Shown here: positions 50,454-61,740 of the stretch, one piece after another
Layout of the letters: each line of letters starts with the position of its first letter
Numbering within the stretch: the first letter of the stretch is position 1
From: Eutreptiella sp. 'Long Island Sound 2002'
Lineage: Eukaryota; Euglenozoa; Euglenophyceae; Eutreptiales; Eutreptiaceae
Assembly: GCA_964036045.1 (NCBI GenBank)
Contig: OZ038379.1
Coordinates: 120,715,206-120,779,205, forward strand
Direction of reading: 5' to 3'
DNA: 64,000 nucleotides
Translations under genes and position numbers: made by a program
Notes under the pieces: generated by a model
The model's input: only the letters and a program-made list of their open reading frames with translations
Told to the model about the DNA's origin: nothing
The model's database searches: none

Positions 50454-52165
50454 GACTGGAAAACACAATTTTGGATTACACAAATGGTCCTCTAGGGGGT
50501 AGTCCTCCATGGCACACCGGACCGAAAAAGAAAATGGCACAAAGCTTCCTCCTCTGAGGACCCCCCCTATGTGCTACATTTTCGCATGTCAATAACACAT
50601 TTCAGTTTTTTGCTTATTTTTGTTGGTTCATATGAAAAGTGTAGTTTATCACAAAAACAATAAAGCAAAAGCAGCCTATAAGCCAATGTTTGTTCATCTC
50701 AGATCCTAAGGTGTGGCCTGAATCGGCCAAGATTTTCTTATTGTTGTATATTCCTCTATTGCCTTCCTATATGCAAGCAACTTAAAAACAACTTGGCCTA
50801 AGCCAGCCAAGATTTGTAGCATGATGTGTTGCCCAAGAGATCAAAGTGAAAGCTACCCTTGAGGCTAATAATAGCTGTCTCCTACCACTCATGTCTAAAA
50901 GACATGTGGGATTTGAATGAATATCAGTAGATAAACTAAGTAGATAAATTCACAATTGCACAAGTAGAATCACCAAAGAGAGCCCAACATGTTGAGGCTC
51001 CAGGGATGCTTGAATGATAATGCAACGTGTTCGTCGTACGTTGGCCGGTATAGGCCAAGATGCAAAAGGCTCCAGGCAAATGGTAACTCTAAAGCCATTG
51101 AGGAGTGGTAGAGGGAAAGCGTTGTTATGTCTTACACTGTAACGTTGAAGATCAATATAGATGTCCTACCACTTTATGGAAAAAATGGACTTCCTTGGCC
51201 GATTCTGGCCAAGGATCTTTGGCCAACTCCAGCCATAGACGTTTCTAGATGCAAAGTTCGAAAAAATGTGTTCCATGTAAGGTCTAATTTGCAATAGGGG
51301 ACTCACTTGGCCGGTTCCGGCCAAAGACCCTTGGCAGAACTGAGAAATTTTCGACAAAAAATACTAAATTGGTCCCCGGGCTACAGCATCGACACGAGCC
51401 GTAAAGAAATGTCCTCCTCTGGGGAGCTGTCGCCGATGCTTCCAGCTGCGGCGTGCGCGCGCTAAATGGGAACTCCGATAGTCTGTCTCAATTTTATAAA
51501 ACTTCAGCCAAGAAAACAGCATCATATCTTCTCTAATGTCTCCTGTCCATGTTTCTGAAAAGTCGGTGCCGTTCCAGTGACGGCCGGCGACGATTTTGTT
51601 CACTATAGTTGGGTTTACCCATGATGGTTTGCATAGACTTGACTCGCAATCTTGTCAAAGGTTAAACAGGACCGGTCATGGTGATGATGATAAGTTTGCA
51701 CAACTTGTCCATGGGCTGCTTCCCCATATAAACATGTATATGTACAAAGCACTTGATATCGGTCGTGGGTCGCTTCAAAGAAGAAACGTTGAACCATAGG
51801 TTATTACACAGGTGGACGGACCATACAAAGGTCAAAAAGGACCAGTCATGGCTAGGCGGTTTAGGTTTAGGCCCCTTTGAGGTCAGTTTGGCCTAAAAGC
51901 ACCCTCCTTTGTTCCGAAAATAGGTTTTTGTCTGGCACAAAATGGGATATTTTCCGTACCTTTCATTTGGTCTGACGTACCTTTCTTGTATGTCAATCCC
52001 TAAAGGTGCCTCTAAGGAGGTGAAGGGAAGGTTCATACCTCCGACGTACTTGGTGGCCTGCACAAGGGGACTCCCATGGCTCTTTTGTCAAGTTAGTTCA
52101 CTACTTTTATGTGAACCTCTTGGGTGAAACAACCTTAGACCAAGGGTTGCTCATCCTCATTTTGT
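50454..52165. other. Left non-coding body of element Z with TTGGCC palindromes
   Basis: There are no ORFs of note. TTGGCCG-N4-CGGCCAA-type palindromes occur at 51041-51058, 51195-51212 and 51307-51324, with half sites near 50725, 50793 and 51220. Confidence 0.6.
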
Positions 52166-52800
52166 TCGGACACTTGGTGTGTAGTTCATCTTGGTCCTCT
52201 AGGGGCATGAGCAAGGGTGATACAAACCATCATGAGTTGCCCGCAAAATCCGGGTCTAATGTTTCCAACCTTTGAACCTTTCAGGATGGGAATCCAAGAG
52301 TTGTGTGAGCGGAAAACATATCCGGCGGACCTACGGGTGGACTAACCCACTTGATTACTTCATATTTCAATTTCCGCCGGGTTTTTGCACTACATTTCAC
52401 ACAGAAATCTGAAAAATCGTTGTTTTTCTACAGTGGCGGCGGTGCGCCACAGGCCCGCCGACGCAACAATTGATCCACGTCTTGGCCGATATTGGTCAAG
52501 ATTCTCAACAGTAGGCCAGAACCAATCAAGGCGTTTAGATGTTTTTTTGGCCGGAGTCGGCCAAACAGGTCTTCTTTTACACCTTGCTACTCACGTAGAA
52601 GAAACACACTCGAGTGTTTCATCTAGACCACGTTTGGCCGGAATCTGCCAAAGTGACATGCCCGACGTCGGCCAAGAACGTCTGTGTCCCCTTTAGGGCC
52701 TAGGGGCATAGCAATATTCATTGTCAATGTTAAAATGATGTAGACATGAATATGTATCACCTAATCTCCGAAGATGGATATGGTGACCCCATATAACATG
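52166..52800 (+). repeat. Direct repeat left of the inverted Y copy
   Basis: This stretch of about 635 bp matches 57128-57765 in the same orientation, at perhaps 85% by eye. It contains palindromes at 52482-52499, 52547-52564 and 52634-52651. Confidence 0.8.
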
Positions 52801-55499
52801 CCCTCTAACACGGCGTATACATAAAGAAAAATGCTCCGCGAGCAGCGCGTAAAAACCGAAAAACACGTTTCTAAGATGCCACGCCCCTGAACTTGCGCCC
52901 TCTCGCTTTGTCTTCTTCTCCATGTACCTCCCCTTCCCGTTTCCGCCCCACTCTCGCCGGTTTTGCCCTCCGTCTCGCTGCAGGCAAGTCAAGTCGAGTC
53001 GATCTCAAGAAGAGACGACACCATCAACGACAACGCAGCCGTTGGGGTCGCGGGGCAAGACGTAAGACTGCGATGCGGCAATGGTCTTGCTGCCTGCCTG
53101 CGTGCTTGTGTTGGGTAGTGTATAATTTTCTAGTGCGAAACATTTAAATTTTTCTTTTTGAAAATTTCTCAAAAACATTTTCGAAGTTGGAGAGACACTC
53201 ACAGCAAAGGACAACACACAGCACAGCCCAGCAGCACGGCACCACAGGGCAGCACAGCACCACGGGACAAAGCAAAAGAAAGAACAAGCACAAACAGCAC
53301 CGCAAAGAGGCAGCAGAGCACGACAGCACAGCACCACACGACAGCAAAGCACCAACACAGGGGAGCAGGGCACCACAGCAAACCACACCAACCACAGAAA
53401 AGCAGGCCACGCCGCCAGACAGGGGCACCGACACCGAAACACGCCACCAGAGGACAACGGCGGGCCACCAGACCCAGCACGGCACCACAGAACACCACAG
53501 AAAACATCAGAAACACACAGCAACGCACCAGAGCACCAGCCACCACAAACAGCGCAGACCACATGAACAGCACAACACAAGCGCACCAGCACAGCACAGA
53601 ACAGCACCACACAGAGCATAGAGGACAGGGAACGCGCAGCACGTCACCCCAGGACACACACAGCAGGCACACGCAGCACAAAGGACGGCGGCGACCAACA
53701 GCAGGTACCAACACACCACGGCAAAACAGACACAGCACAGAGCACACAGCGCGGGAGAACCCAACAAGACACAGCGCTGGTCAGCACACGACCCCAGGGC
53801 GACGGACAGCGCCCGAGGGCACAACACAGCAAAAAACGGCATCAACGGAGCGACACAACACAACACGGCACAAAACAGCACAACGCCGGGCAGAGAGACG
53901 CGCAGCGCCGCGGCGCAGCACCGCGTCCAGGGACACAGCACAGCACAGCACGCTGCACCGCAGACCAAAACCAGACAGCACACCACAACGCCAACAACGC
54001 AGCAAGACGACACGACCAGAGACATGGCACAACACGCAGCCAACAGCACAGCATAACACAAAAAAAAAAGAAAGAAAAAGGCCCCAAAGAACACCGCACA
54101 GCAACCCACAACACAGCAAGGCGAGGCACCACAGCACAACACGCAGCACAGAACAGGCAACAGGGCATGCAAAACACCAGAGGGGAGGGCGGCACGGGCG
54201 GCGACAAGGGACAGCACAAGGCACAACGCGCGTACCAGGGCGGGGGCGGGCAGCAGGCGGCGAGAACCGCTGACGAACGCCAAGCAATGAGGCAGCAACA
54301 AAGCAGCGGAGGAAAACCACGGAACATCGAGCGGCAGCAAGGGGAACCGCGAAACACCGACCAGGGGCCGGGGGAGGGGCAGCAACCGCAAGGGAGCAGC
54401 CAAAGGAGCACATCGAGAGAAGAGCAGCGGGAGACCCACAAAACGGACAAGGCGGGGGGAAAGGCAGAAAAAGCTGCAGAAAAATGGAAAAAGAAAAAGG
54501 GGGAGGGGGGGAAAGAGGAAAAGGACGGGAGGGAGGAAACAAACTCCAAACCAAGCAGGCCGCAAGGAAAAACAAGAAACAAACAGGAAAAAATAGGAAA
54601 CGAAACAACAAAGAAAGGAAAAAAAGGGGGGACAAACACATCGCCAAGGCCCAGCACACCTGGGGCCGGAAGCCAAAGAAAGCAAGCGAGAAGGGGGCGC
54701 AGAGAGAGGGAGGAAAAAGAAAAAAAAAGAAAGAAGAACCAAGGGGGGAGGCAAACAAAAGGCCAAGCAAAGGGCAACCCCAGCCTGGAGGGTGGCGAGC
54801 AAAGCAAAAGGACAACGCGGCCACAGGAAAGGTGAGGCGCACCCCAACGCGCCCGGGAGGCCGGCCCGTCCGACCCGGCCAAGAAGAGCACGCACGTGCA
54901 CACACACACGGGACCCGGGCGTGGCGTCCTCCGACCCGCAAGGGGAGGTGGCGGCGCCCACACAAAACAGCCCCGGTGCACCGACCGAGTCCCTCATCGA
55001 ACGACGGACGGTACGGGAAACCGGACGCGTCAGTGACCGGGTCCACACACCAAACCATCGCAGCGCACGCAGCCCAAGACCGACGCTGGAGAGACCTGCC
55101 AGGGACAACCCCATCGCGGGGCCCCCAACGGGTACAACGCGGAGCGAGCCCAGTGACCCCACCTCGGCGGGGGCCAGCGGCAGGCACAATGAGCCCGGTT
55201 CTTGGACGGCCTCCGCGTGCCCCGCACAGCCGTCCAGTCCATCCGGGGGCAAAAGCACCTGGGGTGGGGAAAGGCACCACGGCGTCCGGAAAGCCGACCG
55301 GGGCACCAAGAGCGACCGGACCGGACGAGGCGCGGTGCACCACGCGGGGCCAGGAGGCACACCAGAGAGCCACACCGCCGGCCACAACCAAGGCACACGG
55401 ACAGGTGCCAAGCGACAACGGCCACCGGGTGCCGCCAACCCGGACAGCGCGCACACCACGCAACCAGCCAAGGCACGCAAACAGGTGCCAGGCAACACC

Positions 55500-55790
55500 C
55501 GCTGCCGTCCGGATGGATGTTTGCGCACCCGGCAGCGAACGCAGCCCCTGCCGGCCGCAGAACAGCCGCCGTCCGGATGGACGTGTGCGCGCCCAGAGGG
55601 TACACAGCCCCTGCCGGCTCAGAAATAGCCGCCGTCTGGATGGACGTGTACGCGCCTGGAGGGTACACAGCCCCTGCCGGCTAAGAAACAGCCGCCGTCC
55701 GGATAGACGTGTGCGCGCCCAGAAGGTACACAGCCCCTGCCAGCTACGGAAAGCCGCCGTCCGGATCGAGGTGTGTGCGCCCCGCAGCGA
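55500..55790 (-). repeat. 60-bp cassette repeat of Y copy 2
   Basis: About five units carry CCCCTGCCGGC, AGCCGCCGTCCGGATGGACG and GTGCGCGCCCAGAGGGTACA. They are the counterpart of 49900-50115. Confidence 0.85.
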
Positions 55791-55799
55791 CGCCCGGCA

Positions 55800-56690
55800 C
55801 ACGCAACACAGCACACACAGCACGCACACTGGTGAACAGGAGCGAAGTGGCCCAGGACACCGCCCACAAAACACACAGCACAACACACGGAGCGACCACA
55901 TCGGTGAACAGGAGCCAAGTGGCCGAGGACACCGCGCACGCAACACAACAGGCCGAGCGAGCACAGCGGTGAACAGCAGCCAGGTGGCTCAGGACACCGC
56001 AGACGCAACAAAGCACACGGGGCGTGCGTAGCGGTGAACAGGAGCCAAGTCACCCGGAACATCGCACAGACAACACAACACAGGAAGCGTGCGCACCAGT
56101 GAACAGGAGCCAAGTGGCCCACAAACCCGCACACGCAACACAACGCACCCAGCGTGCACATCGGTGAACAGGAGCCGAGTGGCTCAGGACGCCGCAACGC
56201 ACCGAGGATGCACATTGGTGAACGAGAGCCAAGTGAGCCAGGACGCGGCACACGCAACACAACACACTGAGCGTGCACAGCGGTGAGCTGGAGCCAAGTG
56301 GCCCGGGACACCGCACACGCAACACAACGCATCTAGCGGGCACACCGGTGAACAGGAGCCAAGTGGCCCAGGACACCGCACACGCAACGCAACACACCGA
56401 GCGGAGACACTGGTGAACAGGAGCCAAGTGGCCTAGGACACCGTACACATGACACAACACGCCGAGCAGGCACACCGCTGACAGGGAGCCAAGTGGCTAA
56501 GGACACCGCGCACGCAAGACAACTCACCGAGCGGGCACACTGGTGAACAGGAGCCAGGTGGTCCAGGACACCGCACAAGCACCACAACGCCCCGGGCGAG
56601 CATACCGGTGAACAGGAGCTAAGTGGCCCAGGACACCGCACACATATCACAACGCACCGAGAAAGCAGACCGGTGAACAGGAGACCATGG
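55800..56690 (-). repeat. 65-bp minisatellite of Y copy 2
   Basis: Thirteen to fourteen units of the same 65-bp repeat as 48310-49870, here inverted (GTGAACAGGAGCCAAGTGGC-CCAGGACACCGCACACGCAA). The copy number is about half that of Y copy 1. Confidence 0.92.
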
Positions 56691-57127
56691 CAAACGTCAT
56701 CCGGAGCCATGGAAGCAACCAGTGACAGGTGAGCCGGTACACAGCCCAGGAGGGGGCCGCCTGCCAAGCAGAGAGGCCCCGCAACTCAAGCCACCGGGGT
56801 GAGGCGGTCGTACAGTAGACTCGCGGGACCAATACCCACTGTGGTGAGAGATACTCCATACGGCTGTTCAGCCCCCAGAGCTGCGGCCCAAAGGAGGGGC
56901 ATGTGACCCTATTCAGGGGCACATGTGGGGACACCCTCCCACCCGGGACATCTGGACTGGGTGGCCGCGACACTGCCTTCCCAAGCACTTGCGGGAGCGG
57001 CTTAGTGGGCACCTGAACTAGGGCAGTGGGAGGGACAGGATGTCCCCTTCTTAAGACCTTCTTCCTGCATTGTCAAAGGAGGCATCCCGAGCTCCCGAAG
57101 ATACCCACTCTACCTACTTACCTACTC

Positions 57128-57765
57128 AGACCTTTGGTGTGTAGTTTGTGCTGGTCCTAGAGGGCCATGAACAAGGGTATTACAAACCATCATGAGTTGC
57201 GCGCAAAATCCGGTTCTAATGGTTTGAACCTTTGAACCTTCGAGGATGGCAATCGAAGAGTTGTGTGAGCGGAAAACATATCCGGCTGACCTATGGATTG
57301 ACTAACCCACTTGATTACTTCATGTTTTAATTTTCAGCCGGGCTTTTGCACTACATTTCACACAGAAATCTGAGAAATCGTTGTTTTTCTACAGTGGCGG
57401 CGGCGCGCCACAGGCCCGCTGACGCAAAAATTCATTCAAGTCTTGGCCGATTCCGGTTAGGATTCTCGAGATTAGGCTGAGACCAACGAAGGTTTTTAGA
57501 TGCTGTGTGGCCGGAGTCGGCCAAACAGGTCCTTTTTTGCAGTTTGCTACTAACGTAGAAGAAAAACATTTGAATGTTCTATCTAGACCACGTTTCGGCA
57601 CAATTGGCCAAAGTGACATGGCTGACATCGGCCAAGAACGTCTGTGTCCACTGTAGTGCCTAGGGGCATAGCGATATTCATTATCAATGTTAAAAACATG
57701 TAGACATGAATATGTATCACCTGATGCAAGATGATGGATATGGTGACCCCATATATACGACACGA
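57128..57765 (+). repeat. Direct repeat right of the inverted Y copy
   Basis: This is the partner of 52166-52800. It begins exactly where Y copy 2 ends. Palindromes lie at 57443-57460 and 57507-57524. Confidence 0.8.
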
Positions 57766-60323
57766 CCCTATCCATCTTGGACTGGATGGGCAAGGGTACA
57801 AAGGCATGTTTATTCCTCACTCTTTGCTTCTTGATTCATGAGGCTAATGAGAACCTTTTGTGTTCGTAGGAGTGCACATGTAGTAACATTTCCTTTCGTG
57901 TACATACAATTGCCATTGAAGTACACATTGTCAATGTTTATTACGTTGTACTGCACGGGTTACTCATCCTTCAAGGACGTGTACAAGTTGCATTCCTTTG
58001 TGTCAAAACATTATGAGTTCATCAAACTGTCCGGAGAAGGGTGTCAGACGTTACTTGAAAGTTCATCAAGTTGACCAGTATGGTCTACCGCAAGTTAAAA
58101 TGGAGATCTGATAAAAAATGTCAAATTGTAACATTGAAAAAGTTGGCCTGAGATGGATTGTTAATGGTGACATGACCCCCCCCCTAATTGGACCATCTAA
58201 GGCGGCTGCGCAGGGCACGTGGGAGTCCGCGGAGAACCGGGCTCTTGGTGCCTGCCGCTAGCAGCCGCCGAGGCAGGGGCGCTGGGCTTGCTCTGCGTCG
58301 TACCTGTTCGGGGCCCCGCGATGTGGTTGTCCCTGGCGGGTCCCTCCGGTGTCGGTCTTGGGCTGCGTGCGCTGCGGTGGTTTCCGTGTGTGGACCCGGT
58401 CGCTCACGCGTCCGGTTTTTCGTACCGTATGTCGTGCGACAGGGGAATCCGCCGGTGCACCGGGGCGGTTTTGTGTGGACGCTGACACCTCCCCTTTGGG
58501 GTCGGAGGACACCACGCCCGGCTCCCGTGCGTGGCTGCATGTGCGTGCTCTTCCTGGCCGGGTCGGCTGGGCCTGACTCCTGGGCGCGTTTTGGTGCGCC
58601 TCACCCTTCCTTTGTCCTTCTGTTTTGCTCGGCCCCCTTGCGGGCTGGGGTTGCCCCTTCCTTGTCTTTTGGTTTGCCTTCTTTCTTTTCTCTTTGTGCC
58701 CCCGCTGTCTCTTACTTTCCCTGGCTTCCGGCCCCGCGTGTCCTGGGCCTTGGCCCTCTTTGGTTGCCTCCCGCGCCCTCTCGGTCTCTTTTTTTTTTTT
58801 GACGCCCCTTTTCTCTCTGCTTTTTCGTTGTTTCCGGCCCTGGGTGCCCTGGGCCTCGGCGCTTTGCGGCTGCTCACCCCCCTTTTCTTCCTTTCTTTTT
58901 TGTTTCTGTGCCCCCCCCCCCCGGCGGCTGCTCTTGCTGTTGTGTGGTTTCCCGCTTCTTGTTCTGTCGTGTCGCGGTCTGGTGTGGGCTGCTTTCCAGC
59001 GTTCTTCTGTGCTGTGCTCTACTGCTGTGCGGGTGCTGTTCTCTTCAGTGTGCTGTCGTGCGGTTTGTTTTGTCGCTTACCGTCTTTCTTTGGCGCTCGC
59101 CGCGCCGTTGCTGTTTTGTGCGGTGTTTCTTTGTGTGTTGTTGTGTGTTGTGGTGTTTTTTTTTGTGCCGTTTGGTGTCGTGGTGCGTTGTGTCATACGG
59201 TCGTGCGGTCCGCTGCGTGGTGCATGTTGTGTCGAGTTGTTCTGCTCTGTCCCCCCCCCCCCCCTGTGTTGCTGTCCTTGCTGTTGCCTGGTCCCTTGTC
59301 GGGGCCTGTTGTTGTGCGCTGTCCTGAGTTGCGATGCTGTGTTGTTCTGCTGTGCCGCCTGTCGGGCGCTGTGCTGTTGTCTGTGTCGTGTCTTGCTGTG
59401 GGGTGCTCCGTTGCCTGGTTTGCACTGGCTGCTGCCGTATTATGTTGCCTGTTGCTTCTGGGTGTTCGGTGCTGGGTCTGGCCGACCGCTGTTGTCTTTG
59501 GGTGGCGTGCTTGGTCGCTGGTGGTCCTGTCTGGCCGCGTGGCCTGCTGCGCCGTTGCGTTCTGTTGTTTGTCGTGGTGCCCTGCTCCCCTGTGCTGTGT
59601 CGCCTGGTGCTGGTCTGTGGTGCCCTGCTGTCTGTTTGCTTTGCTGCTCTTGTTTGTACGTTCCCTATCCCTGTGTTTGCGGTGCTGTGCTGGCGCGCCT
59701 GTGTCGTGCGGTTTGCTGCCAGTTTGATCTGTGCTGTTTCTGGTGTCTCGTGCTGTGGTGCGTGGCTGTGCGCTGTGCTGTTTCTATTGGCTTTCTCCGC
59801 TGCGGTGGTGCTGCCCTGTTGCGTGGTGTGGTGCGTCGTGGTGTCCTGCTCTGCCGTGCTGTGTCCTGTGCTGCTGTGCTGCCTTGTTGTGCCATGCTGT
59901 CGGGCTGTGCTGTGTGTTTCACGTTCTGTGTGTGGTTGTTGCCCCCTTTTCCACTGCAAAATGTGTTTCAATATTTTTCGGCTTTCAAAAATATAAAAAA
60001 TTATATACTATCCACCCCACGCACGCTGGCTGGCAGGCAGCAAGAGCACTTCCGCGTCGCTGTCTTACTTGTTGCCCCGCAACCTTGATGGCGGCGTTCT
60101 CATTGATGGTGTTGTCTTTGTCATCTTCTCTTGAGTTTGACTTGACTTGCATGCTGCAAGACAGAGGGCGAAAAGGGTGAGAGGGGGGCAGAAATGGGAA
60201 GGGGAGGTACATGGAGAAAGAAACAAAACAAGATGGTGCGAGTTCAGGGGCGTAGCGTTTAGAAAAGTGTTCTTCGGTTTTTACGCGCTGCTCGCAAAAC
60301 GTTTTTCTTTACCTATACGGCAC

Positions 60324-61203
60324 GTACAGCAGCGTTTGTTTAGCTATTTAAGATACAAAAGGTTTTGTGTGCGTTTCAACGCGTTTTGTCGCGCGCCTTT
60401 TTGCCTGGTAATTTTTTATGCTAATCACCTTTATTTTCAGCTATTCACAAAGTTTTTTTGTGTTGTTTTACTCTGCTCTCAATTTTTTTTTCTGGCGAGA
60501 CGCCAGCGCGAGCGACAGGTTGCGCGCCTCATCAGTCAATCAACAAGCGCCGGAATTAAAGGTATCCTACTGTGGTTCGCCAATCAACAAGCGTTTAAGT
60601 TAAAGGTACCCTCCTGTGGTTCGCCTAAATGTTTTTCTAGGAGAGGTGAACCTGCTGTGATCAAAAGAGCAATGAGGCCAAGGATCAATGAAGTATAACT
60701 TATTGGTTGAATCGACGATCGATGCGACAAGGCAATGAGTACAACTCGAAAGGGTGAATGATATTGTGGCACAAAAAAGGCAGGGAAAGGAAGCGAAAAT
60801 CAGCAGTGGCCTCAAGTGGTGGACGCCGTTTAGGAATCAGAATCCAGCACTGAAGGAGACAGCAGTCCAGATGTGAGAGAGTCAGCTTGCAGATGCGAAG
60901 TTGGCAGCAGAGGAGTGGAGTGGTTTTTACAATGCAAAGTTGAACCCTGCCCTGACACGAGTGAACATGAAAGCACAACACGTGTACAACCAAGATTACA
61001 GTGGTTAATTCAGGGGTTGATTGGTGAACTTTGGGAAGGTTTGGACGCGCAAGGGCAGGACATGGGTTGCAAGGAGGTGTGGGTACAATTGTACCGACAT
61101 AACAGCAATGGTATGCGTATCAGCAGCAGGATAACCAGTAACACAAGCCCTGTAGTGGACGAGGAAAACAGTGTCTGACCAGCTTTTTTCAAAAGTGCCG
61201 TGC
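60324..61203. other. Unassigned stretch before the transposase fossil
   Basis: An imperfect duplication lies near 60548-60625 (CCGGAATTAAAGGTATCCTACTGTGGTTCGCC and AGTTAAAGGTACCCTCCTG-type, about 50 bp apart). It may include the decayed 5' part of the transposase below. There is no other recognisable feature. Confidence 0.35.
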
Positions 61204-61740
61204 CCTGTGTTCATAAAAGCCACTCAGGGTGACAGCAAAAAGGACAGCTGAAAAGCAGCCTCCAGCAGTGACACCAAGGCTCAGGACAACAAGAACAAAC
61301 AGAAGGAGATCAAAGGGGGCTGGTCTGATGCTGCCACCTTCATGAAGTGGGTGAGAGAAGAGCTTGTAGCAGAGGTGCACCCAAATCAAAATAAGTATGG
61401 CTGTGTAGTGTTGATGGTAGACGGCTCAAAAACCTACATCACATTGTTAACTATAAAAGAATGCAAGGAACTTGCAGTGAATGTGGTACTCCTGCCAGCC
61501 CATTTCACTAACATCATACACCCAGTGGACTGAACAGTGTTCAGAGCCTTGAATACAGCTTTAAAGGGATTGGAGAGGGAACAATAGAGAGAGTGCAGAG
61601 GCACAGCAGCCAGCCCTACGTCATTTGTGGGGTTATGGACAAATGCCTTTGTGGAATCAGTGACACCCCAAAACATACTGAGTGGTTTCAAATGCTGTCG
61701 CATCAGCCCTTTTGATCCAGCATAGTCTTTGAAGCACCTG
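61204..61740 (+). pseudogene. pogo/Tigger-like (DDE_1) transposase fossil
   Basis: A decayed plus-strand frame contains GWSDAATFMKWVREELV, then CVVLMVDGSKTYITL, then LPAHFTNIIHPVD. These match the DDE_1 core layout of pogo/Tigger transposases: the second catalytic Asp in a -DGSKTH-type motif, and the LPPHTTHILQPLD-type motif downstream. Stops break the frame at 61249-61251 (TGA), 61531-61533 (TGA, directly after the PVD motif) and several later points. Recognisable sequence fades after about 61740. The N-terminal DNA-binding part is not seen. Confidence 0.65.

Larger units (their letters stand above)
52806..57126 (-). mobile_element. Repeat family Y, copy 2, inverted, inside element Z
   Basis: On the minus strand it follows the same order as Y copy 1 but uninterrupted, for about 4.3 kb. 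Its plus strand is almost free of T from 53200 to 54800 (CAGCACAACACAG-type, then purine-rich GGGAGGAAAAAG). This leaves every frame on both strands free of stops. The predicted 673- and 727-codon ORFs overlap each other and have low-complexity products, so I do not call them genes. Confidence 0.75.
50388..58205. mobile_element. Element Z with terminal inverted repeats, inserted in Y copy 1
   Basis: The left end (50388-50453) and right end (58138-58205) are inverted copies: CTT-R-GATGGTCCAATTAGG, a G run (13 on the left, 9 on the right), GTCATGTCACCATT, then CTCAGGCCAA. Comparison with the other Y copy suggests a 5-bp target duplication (GACGG/GGCGG), with one mismatch. No transposase is recognisable, so it is probably a non-autonomous DNA transposon. 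Without the internal Y copy and one direct repeat it would be about 2.9 kb. Confidence 0.7.
47734..60323 (+). mobile_element. Repeat family Y, copy 1, split by element Z
   Basis: The two halves, 47734-50387 and 58206-60323, follow the same internal order as the inverted copy at 52806-57126. That order is a GGTAGGTAGG/CTTCGGGAGCTCGGG head, a 65-bp minisatellite, a 60-bp GCCGGCAG cassette repeat, a GC-rich part, a pyrimidine-rich part, and a TTTTTCTTTA-TATACG end. No protein-coding gene is recognisable. The long ORFs here result from strand skew. Class of element unknown. Confidence 0.65.

Noticed and set aside
53507-55964. Two long minus-strand ORFs (673 and 727 codons) as genes
   Set aside because: They overlap in different frames. 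Their products are low-complexity Cys/Leu/Pro/Ser-rich, and the openness is explained by A-poor sequence. Plus-strand ORFs over the same region are equally long.
58531-60088. 398- and 487-codon plus-strand ORFs in Y copy 1
   Set aside because: Same skew artefact as above: pyrimidine- and GT-rich strand with almost no A. Products have no domain.
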